Below are positions 7,999 to 17,200 of a DNA stretch of 64,000 nt, piece by piece; position 1 is the first letter of the stretch, and each line of letters begins with the position of its first letter. The DNA is taken from positions 62,001 through 126,000 of the forward strand of contig JAGASI010000011.1 in NCBI GenBank assembly GCA_017621845.1. The letters run 5' to 3'. Made by a program: the position numbers and the translations under genes. The notes below the pieces were generated by a model. The model was not told the origin of the DNA. It did not search any database and saw nothing but the letters and a program-made list of their open reading frames with translations. The DNA comes from Muribaculaceae bacterium. GTDB taxonomy: Bacteria; Bacteroidota; Bacteroidia; Bacteroidales; Muribaculaceae.

Positions 7999-9084
7999 TT
8001 AATTCTCATTATAGTAAAGACGTCCCTGACCTTTACAACGAGGACAAGCAATCTGTTCAAATGCTTTGTTCGTTGCATGGTCTAAGATTACTCTCAGATG
8101 TCCAGCAGCCATACAATGAAAGCAGTATGGTTCATTTTCCAATAGTTTCACAATCCGATTTCTCATCAATGTCGATTTTGGCGGATCGATATTCTGTGTC
8201 GTCCCAGAGAATTGGTTAATTAAATTATCGATAGATGAGAAACGAAATTCAGAATAATCTTCGTGCGGATATAAAGCACGGTAATCGCTCCATAATTGCT
8301 TCGATTTGGCAAATATTTCTAACAATATGTCTATTTGTTTATTAGCTTCGATTGTTAGTATATGTCCTGTTCCTCGACAAACGGGGCAATCTTTTTTAGG
8401 TTTTTCATTTTGACATGATGTGCAGATTGGTTCTGTTTTCAGCATTGCCATTATATTCTTGATCAAACCATTTCGCTTGGTACGTAATTCCTCTAATTGG
8501 TTCAAATATTCGTCTTCTTTAAGAACTTGACGCCCGGCGGACTTAATCTCAATTATTGCTTGTTGTTTTCTCTGCCATCGCTCCTCGGATAATTTTTTCT
8601 TTATTTCTGCTCTTTCTTTCTCCTTTTGGATTCTTAAATTTCTCTCTTTAGTTTGTTCGTCGTTATATTGCTGACAATATTCTGCATGTAAGAGTTTCGC
8701 TTCGGGCGTTAGCTGGTGTCCGTAGCCTTTGCACTGATCACAGCAAACAGTTTCTGGAGGAGCAACAAGACAGGAAATCTCTTTCCCATAAATCCAACCA
8801 CTACCATTACAGGAGGGGCATACATCCCAATACCTTCCCATTTCCTGATAGACTTTTGTAACAGACTTTGATTTTGTTTCTGATTTTTTTCTTGTTGCAT
8901 TAGCGCCTTTATTATTCTTACTTGTGAATCCCTTCACGATGGCACTAATAATAGCTATAATTATAATGATATATAACCATGTCGGAGACTTGTGATAAGG
9001 GTTGTCGGCAAGTCTGCCGTCGTAATTGGCATAAGCCAATATATGGTTTGACAGTAGAGTTAAAGTTATAATTATAAGTCTCAT
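7999..9084 (-). CDS. Membrane-anchored protein with DnaJ-type zinc fingers
   Basis: The 361-residue protein starts with a signal-like segment (residues 1-19) and a second hydrophobic helix (TWLYIIIIIAIISAIV, about 35-50). It then has a soluble region with repeated CxxCxGxG-type modules: CPSCNGSGW (about residue 89), CDQCKGYGH, CTSCQNEKPKKDCPVCRGTGH, CFHCMAAGH and CPRCKGQGR. These are DnaJ-like zinc fingers, used in DnaJ for client or partner binding. No J domain is present. A charged coiled coil (about residues 140-195) separates the first and second finger groups. It probably displays zinc modules at the membrane. It is operon-internal: 5 nt before the ExoIII-like start, 10 nt after the WG stop. 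Confidence 0.68.
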   Translation of the reverse strand: MRLIIITLTLLSNHILAYANYDGRLADNPYHKSPTWLYIIIIIAIISAIVKGFTSKNNKGANATRKKSETKSKSVTKVYQEMGRYWDVCPSCNGSGWIYGKEISCLVAPPETVCCDQCKGYGHQLTPEAKLLHAEYCQQYNDEQTKERNLRIQKEKERAEIKKKLSEERWQRKQQAIIEIKSAGRQVLKEDEYLNQLEELRTKRNGLIKNIMAMLKTEPICTSCQNEKPKKDCPVCRGTGHILTIEANKQIDILLEIFAKSKQLWSDYRALYPHEDYSEFRFSSIDNLINQFSGTTQNIDPPKSTLMRNRIVKLLENEPYCFHCMAAGHLRVILDHATNKAFEQIACPRCKGQGRLYYNEN

Positions 9085-9094
9085 ATTTTACGTT

Positions 9095-11491
9095 TCAAAA
9101 GCCCATTCCATCCATCATATCATCAATAGACCCACCTCGTTCACGAAATGCGTCATAGTCATCGCCTCCCAAAGCATAGTAAGTGTCGCGATCATAGTCA
9201 GTATCATCAGGATAGTCATCAGAAGCGAAGTCTTCATCTTCAACTAATTCAAACTCATTGTCGATGAAATTGTATTTCCATCCTAAGATTTCATCGCTTT
9301 CGTCAGGGAGGTCATTCAAATCATAATTCAACACTTCTGTATGCCAGAAGTCGTATCCGAATAATATGACTTCTGTTTCATTTTCATACCTGAAGACATA
9401 ATCGCCATTGTTCTTAACTTCATCTACAATGTCGTATTCCCGGGTATTTATTATTGGAGTCATTTTATCTCCATATATTACACCGTCAACTTTTACGAAT
9501 GCGTTTTTTGCTTCTATTTTTTCATGTTCGATCGGAATAACAATCTCTCCTTTTGAGTTTAGAAGTCCTTGCAAGCCATCCTGTATTACAATGAAAACAA
9601 AATTATCATCATTGTTCTCAGAAAAAATATTGCAGCTTCGAAGAGTAATATCATCATAGAAAGAGGTTATTAGGACTCCTTTATATACGAATGCATATCC
9701 ATTATCAGTAGATACTTTTACAGATTCTTCTCTGTTTAAGAAATCACTTCCATCAATGGATTCAGCCGATAAGAAATCATATTCGGAAATTTCCTTGTCT
9801 TTATAGATTAATTTTATCTTTTCATCAAAGCCATAAGCTTTAACGTATAATGTGTCTTTGTCCTTTCGCAACACTTCAATGCGCATAGCTTCTATAGGCA
9901 GTATCTTTTTACCCCATGAAGAATAAAGGCCATAAGAATCATTGTGTTTTACCAGAACATAGTTAGTTTCTTTTTCATAGTGGCCAAATGAATGTTTCTC
10001 TTCGTCGTAGTCATATGACATGAAAGAGATATGGTCATAAAAAATAGGTATTACCAGTTTGTTCTCTACAAACATACCGTAATATGATTTCTCATTCCCG
10101 AAATAATGATCTATCCAAACAATTGATACTTGTTTTGACTGGCGGTATTCCTCTGAAAACGGTTCAATACATTCCTTAGTAGTTACTCCAGAGAAGTTGA
10201 TAGGCACTAACGTCTTTCCGGTGTGCACTTCTATTACTCCCTGATATGCGGTTTCCGTATCTCTTTCTCTGAATATTTGGCCATTGGACCCATATCCTTC
10301 CTGTTTTTCATTATGGAGCAACAAGTCTGAATCATTATAAACAGATGGATTTTCTATGTTTATTTCAACTTTAACATTGTCATAATAGAAACGGCTATGT
10401 CCATCTCTACTTCGAATATAAGCCAAATCGTTCCCATGACAATCTTTTAAGGAGTAATCGACATCCCTATCTGATTTTAATGTGATTAAATTGTTGTTAA
10501 ACTCAATATCCTGATCTTCAAACACACGAGAAAGAACGATTCTGCCATATCTGTTTAACACAAGACAAAAGGTCATACGGCGATAGTATGTTGTGTTGAA
10601 GAACTGAACGATGAAATATTCATTGGAATATTCTACCTTGGGGGTAAAATCAGTGCAAACGGTTTCTATATCGCCATTATCATTTAAGACTTTAATCTCA
10701 GAACAGCCCTTATTGCATGTTACGACAATGTTATTAAATTCAGTCTCATTTTCTTCAATATCACTTTGCTTTAAGTCAATTTTTATAAAATTGAAGAACG
10801 AGCCAGTTATCCAGATGTAGTTAGCCTCATAAGTTTGTGCGCTGCAGTGCCTTCCATACCCGTCGTTTTCGTAAACGAGATAAAATGTATAGTCTTCTGT
10901 ATTGAAAAAGACATGCTTATTCTTCTGACTAAATAGATACCTGAGATTACGCTTTAATTCATTCTTTATGAACAAACAAGCCCCCAACTTTATTTGGGGA
11001 AGCTCTGGCACTTCGTTTATATCCGTCCTTTCATCGTATTTAAATACGTCATATTCAATCCAAGGTTTATCTATTTGGGCATTCTGCTTAAATTCATGAA
11101 AATAGCCAACAATACTGTGCTCTTGAATGGGCAGGTCAACAGTTGGACTTATGAAAAAGTAATCATCTCCGATCTCGGTGAAGCCAGTTGGCTCATCGTC
11201 CAACACAATGTTATCAGATGATATTATAATACATTTCCCTTTTGCTATTTCTCGAATAGCGTAGGTGTTATCCTCCAGACAAATGACGAGCGGACAATCT
11301 GTCGGAATATTAAGAGCTGTGCGAGGGTAACTTGTTAACTCCGCATCGCATATATAGAACACATCTTCCTTGATGTACGCATATAATTGTATGTCAAGTT
11401 CACATTTTCCCGGTTTCTCCATAGGGTAAAACTGGGTAATGCCTTGCTTTCTTAGAAGTGATTTTAGTATTTTATTGGTTTCTGATGCCAT
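9095..11491 (-). CDS. Large WG-repeat-containing protein
   Basis: A 798-residue, beta-rich, acidic protein without signal peptide. Degenerate WG-type repeats are visible in the second half, for example YYGMFVENKLVIPIFYDHI (about residue 475), SYGLYSSWGKKILPIEAM (about 520) and LQGLLNSKGEIVIPIEHEKI (about 645). The N-terminal half has no recognised domain. The C-terminus is extremely acidic, with many Asp-Tyr pairs (DDYPDDTDYDRDTYYALGGD), and ends in Gly/Met. It is probably cytoplasmic. It lies between the GIY-YIG gene (68-nt gap) and the zinc-finger gene. No function is known for this architecture; a sensor or scaffold role is only a guess from the propeller-type repeats. Confidence 0.65.
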   Translation of the reverse strand: MASETNKILKSLLRKQGITQFYPMEKPGKCELDIQLYAYIKEDVFYICDAELTSYPRTALNIPTDCPLVICLEDNTYAIREIAKGKCIIISSDNIVLDDEPTGFTEIGDDYFFISPTVDLPIQEHSIVGYFHEFKQNAQIDKPWIEYDVFKYDERTDINEVPELPQIKLGACLFIKNELKRNLRYLFSQKNKHVFFNTEDYTFYLVYENDGYGRHCSAQTYEANYIWITGSFFNFIKIDLKQSDIEENETEFNNIVVTCNKGCSEIKVLNDNGDIETVCTDFTPKVEYSNEYFIVQFFNTTYYRRMTFCLVLNRYGRIVLSRVFEDQDIEFNNNLITLKSDRDVDYSLKDCHGNDLAYIRSRDGHSRFYYDNVKVEINIENPSVYNDSDLLLHNEKQEGYGSNGQIFRERDTETAYQGVIEVHTGKTLVPINFSGVTTKECIEPFSEEYRQSKQVSIVWIDHYFGNEKSYYGMFVENKLVIPIFYDHISFMSYDYDEEKHSFGHYEKETNYVLVKHNDSYGLYSSWGKKILPIEAMRIEVLRKDKDTLYVKAYGFDEKIKLIYKDKEISEYDFLSAESIDGSDFLNREESVKVSTDNGYAFVYKGVLITSFYDDITLRSCNIFSENNDDNFVFIVIQDGLQGLLNSKGEIVIPIEHEKIEAKNAFVKVDGVIYGDKMTPIINTREYDIVDEVKNNGDYVFRYENETEVILFGYDFWHTEVLNYDLNDLPDESDEILGWKYNFIDNEFELVEDEDFASDDYPDDTDYDRDTYYALGGDDYDAFRERGGSIDDMMDGMGF

Positions 11492-11559
11492 ATCGTTTTT
11501 CTTTAAGATACCAAATCATTGAGGAAGGTAAATTATAGCGTATTGAATAATACCATTCC

Positions 11560-12198
11560 TTAGTCCTCGATTGGATAGGTAGCGTCGTAGATTTCTTGTA
11601 GGTTCGTGCCGTTGAAACTCCAGCGTGGAGTCGGCTGCACTCCGTACTTGGAGTTTAGAAGTTTGGTCGTAACGGCTGTCAGGGAGGTTTCCTCTCCGAG
11701 ATACTCAACCTTTTTATCGCTAATCACGGTAACGGACACTGTTGGGTCAGCATTGTAAGTCAGAATGCTGCCAACGGGTATGCCCATCTGACTGAAATTA
11801 AGGGGTGGACGGTGTTTCGTTGCCTTGTTTTTGGAGGCTATATCATCCGCATCGAGATCGTTGTTCATTTCATCGCTGACCTCGGTGGTAATCTCTTTCT
11901 CGTTGAAGATTTCAAGAATGGCAATCGCCTGTTCTTTCTTGATTTGGAAAAACTCACGGTTGACATTTAAGCGATTCGGCTCGAACGCCGTATGAAGAGC
12001 TTTTTCCAGTTTGGCACAGTTGCAAGCCTTTACCTCACAAGCATACTCCACATCAAACGGCACGGGTACGCCGGTCGTATAGAGTTCTTTGAGGCGTGCA
12101 TCAAGCTCATGGCGTGTAGTCATGCCTATTTTTACGAGACCCGGCATTGCTCGGTTTGAAAGGACATATACAATGCCCATTTGATTATCTTTTGCCAT
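11560..12198 (-). CDS. GIY-YIG-type nuclease domain protein with RAMA-like C-terminus
   Basis: A 212-residue protein. Residues 8-95 look like a T5orf172/MUG113-type GIY-YIG domain: GIVYVLSN, LVKIGMTTR, AR-KEL, then E-x-x-L-H-x-x-F and the NREFF motif. Residues about 135-208 (PVGSILTYNADPTVSVTVISD...LNSKYG...WSFNG) resemble the RAMA domain found beside adenine methylases and restriction enzymes and thought to read DNA or modified bases. The likely role is nicking or cutting DNA selected by the C-terminal reader (inference). It starts 4 nt after the ASCH gene. Confidence 0.68.
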   Translation of the reverse strand: MAKDNQMGIVYVLSNRAMPGLVKIGMTTRHELDARLKELYTTGVPVPFDVEYACEVKACNCAKLEKALHTAFEPNRLNVNREFFQIKKEQAIAILEIFNEKEITTEVSDEMNNDLDADDIASKNKATKHRPPLNFSQMGIPVGSILTYNADPTVSVTVISDKKVEYLGEETSLTAVTTKLLNSKYGVQPTPRWSFNGTNLQEIYDATYPIED

Positions 12199-12202
12199 AG
12201 TC

Positions 12203-13468
12203 TTATTTTGTTAGTTGAGGGAGGTTAGATTCTATAGTCTGTATCGCATAAGCAATCATGCTACCCGCCTCGTTAACTGTAAGTGGAGAATCCGGGCAAA
12301 TGTTGCAGACACGTGCGATAATCGCTCCATTATCAGGATTGATAATCAACCATCCCGGAACAGCAGAACTATTTATTAGATTGACTGTCGCCATGGCTTT
12401 CTTAATAGACTTCATCGGCACTCTTTCCTCGGTATAGAGTGTCAAAGTAATGACACCGGTTTCAAGATTCACCATGAAATCTGCGTCCAGTCTTGCGTCT
12501 GTCTGATCATCTATTTCAGTTGATATTTCAGCATATTCGCTTCCCGGATTCCGATTATACTGATACGAGTAACCAGCGGACTCGATTGCCGTGATTATGT
12601 TACGACAGGTCTCTGGCAACTTGTCAATAGCGTTTTGTAAGCATTGAGTTGCCGATTTGCTACTGCCTTTCTTCTTGCGAGAGGTCTTCGGTACAATGGT
12701 ATAGAAAACCTTCACCCATGAAAGTATTTCTCCGGCAGGATTGCAAAACTCCACTTCATTGCCATTGTCATCAGTTATGAACGAGATTTCAGTATCAATA
12801 ACCTTGACACGGACTGTCTTGCTTCCATTGAAAAAAGTAATATAGTCAGTCTGTAGAGGTTGTAAATCTTCACCGACAAATTCGGCGAACAGGTCGAGAT
12901 TGTCATTAAGCAGATTATAGTCAAACGTAAGCCCCTCACTGTCCATTTCCTGATAGTCCTCAAGTTCTTCCTCGTCAACAGGGATAAAGAGTTCTGTACC
13001 TTCTCGGCGAATGGATGGAATATCTACCGTTGCAGGCATATTATCCTCGGTAATGTCCGGATACTCGAAGATACCCTGTTTGCCTTTGACATTGAGGATT
13101 GGTTCCTTGAATAATCTCGCATTGGCGAGATGAAGATTATAGACTGGATGTTCAGGATCATCAGAGAAACCTGCCCAATCAGAGTATGTGGCATCGTTGG
13201 TGGAGCAACCTACAATGTCAACGACTCCGATAATTGCACCGGTAGGCATATCCTCAATAAGGGGAACAATGCCTAAATGCTCTGCGTTCTCAGCGATAAG
13301 TTGATAAAGCAGAGGCAGTTTGTCGAGTGACTCAAACTGTTTCTTCTTTCCGGTATGGATAAGAACACGTTGCGGGAAGTTTTTCAACCCCCAGGGACGG
13401 TTCTCTATGTCTTTAATGCCTGCGGCTATATATTGTGCCCAGGGCTGTTGTATTGATAAGCATTTCAT
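12203..13468 (-). CDS. ASCH-domain protein with YbjN-like C-terminal domain
   Basis: A 421-residue fusion. Residues 1-150 are an ASCH (PUA-like) domain: MKCLSIQQPWAQYIAAGIKDIENRPW, the GAIIG(V)V strand and the KGKQGIFEY end. ASCH domains bind RNA or modified nucleotides, and some are nucleases. Residues about 285-415 resemble the YbjN/type-III-chaperone-like fold (GVITLTLYTEERVPMKSIKKA ... PGWLIINPDNGAIIARV). The acidic middle (about 165-200) looks like a linker. There is a 53-nt gap after the PP2C gene. A nucleic-acid sensing role fits the context, but this fusion is not known to me. Confidence 0.66.
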   Translation of the reverse strand: MKCLSIQQPWAQYIAAGIKDIENRPWGLKNFPQRVLIHTGKKKQFESLDKLPLLYQLIAENAEHLGIVPLIEDMPTGAIIGVVDIVGCSTNDATYSDWAGFSDDPEHPVYNLHLANARLFKEPILNVKGKQGIFEYPDITEDNMPATVDIPSIRREGTELFIPVDEEELEDYQEMDSEGLTFDYNLLNDNLDLFAEFVGEDLQPLQTDYITFFNGSKTVRVKVIDTEISFITDDNGNEVEFCNPAGEILSWVKVFYTIVPKTSRKKKGSSKSATQCLQNAIDKLPETCRNIITAIESAGYSYQYNRNPGSEYAEISTEIDDQTDARLDADFMVNLETGVITLTLYTEERVPMKSIKKAMATVNLINSSAVPGWLIINPDNGAIIARVCNICPDSPLTVNEAGSMIAYAIQTIESNLPQLTK

Positions 13469-13521
13469 GATTATTAATCTTTAGGTTGCTTTTAGTGGCT
13501 TACGGATTGCGATAATCATTT

Positions 13522-14217
13522 TCAACTTTCGACTTGTATGCGAATAAAAGATAGATTATCATTTGCCTGTAGAGCCGACCTTTTTAATTCGCCAAGCGCA
13601 TCCTGGGGGCAGTTTGCAACTGAAGAAACTGAAAACTCCTTATGTAGACCATCCGAGCATAGAATAAAGACATCATTGGGTTCCGTTTTTACCTTTCTGA
13701 TAGGCGCCGCATCGAGAGATTCCACGCCCATAATAGACTTAGTTACTATCGCAGAATATCTTTCAATATCTTCAACACTCAAAGCTTTAATCTTCGACAG
13801 CTCGTTAACTACAGAATGATCTGTGGTTCTGAAAACTTCCAAACCGTCGCGGAACATATAGATTCTACTGTCTCCAAGCCATGTTAGATAGGCATCTTCA
13901 TCCTGAATCAACAATACTACGATCACGCATCCCATCTGCTTGACTGACAATGCCATTTTTTTTAGCATAAGACAGTCGTTCGCATATGAGAGCGACTCTT
14001 TAAGGAGTTCAACTGGAGTACATTTGCCAAGATTTTGGACAGAAAACTCAATGATTGATTCAGCAACAATCTTGGCAGCGACATCTCCATAGTTATAGCC
14101 TCCCATACCGTCGGCAAGAACGTATATGGAGGAGCGGTCAGAGAGAGAGGACCAGGATAAATAATCCTGATTCTCCTCTCGGCTTCCTTTGTTGGTATAT
14201 TCTATGACGTTGTTCAT
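13522..14217 (-). CDS. PP2C-type Ser/Thr protein phosphatase
   Basis: The 231-residue protein has the complete bacterial PP2C (PPM) core: ENQDYL (first metal Asp), VLADGMGGYNYG, LTWLGDSRIYMF, TTDHSVV, ILCSDGLH and the final NDNLSFI. All metal-binding Asp residues are in place, so activity is expected: Mn/Mg-dependent dephosphorylation of phospho-Ser/Thr. Its ATG overlaps the stop of the 1830-residue ATPase gene, so it is translationally coupled to the kinase-containing defence module. The obvious candidate substrates are the kinase encoded 7 kb upstream in the same run, or its targets (inference from context). Confidence 0.88.
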   Translation of the reverse strand: MNNVIEYTNKGSREENQDYLSWSSLSDRSSIYVLADGMGGYNYGDVAAKIVAESIIEFSVQNLGKCTPVELLKESLSYANDCLMLKKMALSVKQMGCVIVVLLIQDEDAYLTWLGDSRIYMFRDGLEVFRTTDHSVVNELSKIKALSVEDIERYSAIVTKSIMGVESLDAAPIRKVKTEPNDVFILCSDGLHKEFSVSSVANCPQDALGELKRSALQANDNLSFIRIQVES

Positions 14218-17200
14218 TTGACCGCTTGAATAGTGTCGCCGCCATGTTTCGTAACTCTCGGGCGAATGCTTATCTTAATTGGCCGCTGAGTTATAGCCTT
14301 GTCAGAGGCTTTATTAGCCCAGATGTATGCCTCACCGGAGCCCAAGGCTGCCATTTCCGTTGGAGTTAGATTCTGTAATGGCGTAATGGCCTTCTGAACG
14401 TGTTTTACCCAAGCAGGAGAACTGAATCTATGCATCACAACAATGGAGCTTAACTCAATTATATCCGTTGGCAAACTCATCGGGTCCTGACTCGCAATCA
14501 TTACCGAAACTCCTCGGTGCCTCATTTCTCGGATGGCCTCAGTTATTGAGGAGACAAGATCCTTATTGTTCATGTACTTGTGCGCCTCATCGAAAACAAT
14601 GAATTTGTTGAATGATACGCCATTTACCGCCTTGACTCCAGAGAAGATATTAAGCATTACCACAAAGAGTCCGAGTGCCTCCTCCTTCTCTATGAGCTGG
14701 TCTCGTAAATCGACTATAATCAGGCGTCCCGGTTTCATAAGGTTCCTCAGCTTAAAACCATCTTTGAGGAAACGTGAAGCAAATTTCAATCGATGATTTG
14801 CACTTCGTTTCTGGGATGAAGACAAGTATTCTGAGTCTGAGACAGCCTCCTTAATGCCGGACAGTGATATGTCCGGATCGAGGTCTCTCATTATCTCCTT
14901 CAGTTCCTTGATGTATATGGAGTCGTTCCCGATGGCACCCATTAAGAACATCCAGTCCTTAATGCTTAGTTCAGCTGAATCAAAGGCAATTGGATGAATC
15001 TCCAAATCGGGATACTCACTCTTGCGTTCTTCAAGCTGGCGTTCAGGGGTAAGCAATATCACATCCTCGATGCGTCCGGCATCTGCGCCATATTCTGCCT
15101 TTAGCTTGGCAAGTTGCCCTACCTCATCATTCGGATAGACCATAGATGTGAACTCCGGAGCATAATACATGCTGTCGCTGTAGTGGAATATGACACTTGC
15201 CATTGGCGCCGGCAGTAGGTTGACGTTGGAGAATTGTTTCAAAACCATTTCCGTGACAGAACCGATGGTATAACTCTTTCCGGCGCCTTGCACTCCGAAA
15301 AGACTTATCGTATGACACTCATTAAGGTCCATTCCTATTACACGCCCATTGCTCGACATTTTGCCGAGTATGCCATATTGCGGAGAATCACTGTTCTTTC
15401 CAATAATTACATCATAGGAAGGTTTGTGATAGTCACTGTCCACAGCTTGATTATGAGCTGTCGCCCCTCCAGATAACGTAGGTCCCTCAGGAGTTTCTTT
15501 GTTTTCCTCATTGGTCGCTGAAGTTGTGGTATCAGCTACTTCTATTTCTACAGCGTCAGCAGGAGAAGGCTCTGTTGATGGCTTCTTTTTCGGTGAGGAC
15601 TTATCTACGTTGATGTCCTCTGGCTTTTCGGAAGATGCTTTTGGCTGTGAAATGACGATCTCCTCGACCTGTTCTTCCTGAGGTTTAGTTTTGACTACAG
15701 GATTAACAGGATGAATAACCAATTCGTCTGAGGCCGGCTTTAATTCATAATTAAAGGAAGGCTCAAACTGACAGATGAAGTCATTGTCGAGATCCTCAAG
15801 CTTTTGGGTATTGAGAGTCGAATTGTCATCAAGAATCATATTGATGACTGGCTGCCCCATTGTATATATCACAGCATCTCCGAGGAAATCTTTCTTCTGG
15901 CGCTCGGGCTGATTGAAATCAAATATTACTCCGAGTTGCTTAAATCTCAATGAATATCCCTCTGACAGTTTGCTGAGGAAGAGCAGATATTTATCCGCCA
16001 ATTCCTTGTTGAGTTGGTTGTATCGGGTAGCCCTGTTGATGTAGAATTGCAGGAATGATCTGAATTCCAAAGTCTTCAGTTCGCGATCAAGTCTGTCCTC
16101 ACCGTCCACCGAGATTTCAAACCTCGTTCGGAGTGCTTCAATCGTGTTCTTGATTTGAGCCACCATCTTTTCATGAAGGTCATCATGCTGATAATGTGCG
16201 TTGCGGCACTTGATCTCCACGACATTGAAAAGAATTTCCCTCTTATCGGGGTCAATCTTTACTACCAGGTTATCCGCACGTTCCTTGTTATCGGTATCCA
16301 GGTCCTCAAAGAGTTCCTTATGAAGATCAACCGGAATCATGAACGATTCGCGCATGATATGTTTCTTCTCTAAGAAACGCTTTGTAAGTATTGTGCCAAT
16401 AACCTCAAATCCCTTACGAGAAGTCGAATTGACCTGCATAAGAAGCGAGCTGCTGACAGAACGCACATCTTCCAGAATTTCCCTAAAGTTGCGTTTGTTC
16501 TCTATGTCGATTCCATATTCTTTGAACACCGGTATCATGAGCGACGCGATTTCGCTGGTCGGTTTGGTAGTCAGGAATGACGATATGCCGGTTGTCTCTT
16601 CTTTAGGAATATAATCAAGTAGATATGGAACGTCATCTTCCCCCATACAAGGCAAGTCATAGAACTCCGGTCCCATGTTCTTGTCGAAGGTAACTACCCA
16701 GTCGCTGCAATCATGAACAAACGAAAGCAACATCATATCGCTCTCCTTAAGTCTTAGCGTTGTTGCCGGAACTGACTCTGCGACTGTAGAGGACAGCAAT
16801 TTGCCGGATACCTCCTGAATGCGGGCAAAGATTCCGACTTCGGTGTTGGCCCATTCATCGGATGGATTTGGAAGAGACTTATTTGAGAAGTACCTTTTCC
16901 ATACAAATGATTTACCCTCTCGTGAAGCGTCGATGACGTTTCTGCATATTGTTCCGTTTAGGTAAAACGAACGCTTTAATTCGCTTGGCCGGGCAAGGTC
17001 GGTTACAACCGCAAACGGGTTAATGAGGAAAGATATATGTGCCTGATACTTGTCGTGATTATTGATGAAATCACTCAGCTTATTCAGCGAGAAACGAAGT
17101 TTAGGGAACAACCTGTTTGCCGATGCTTGTGAAAAGACTTCAGCTTCGGCTGCAATATTTGATTCGGGATCCAATAAATCTTTGAACGCATCCCCCGACT

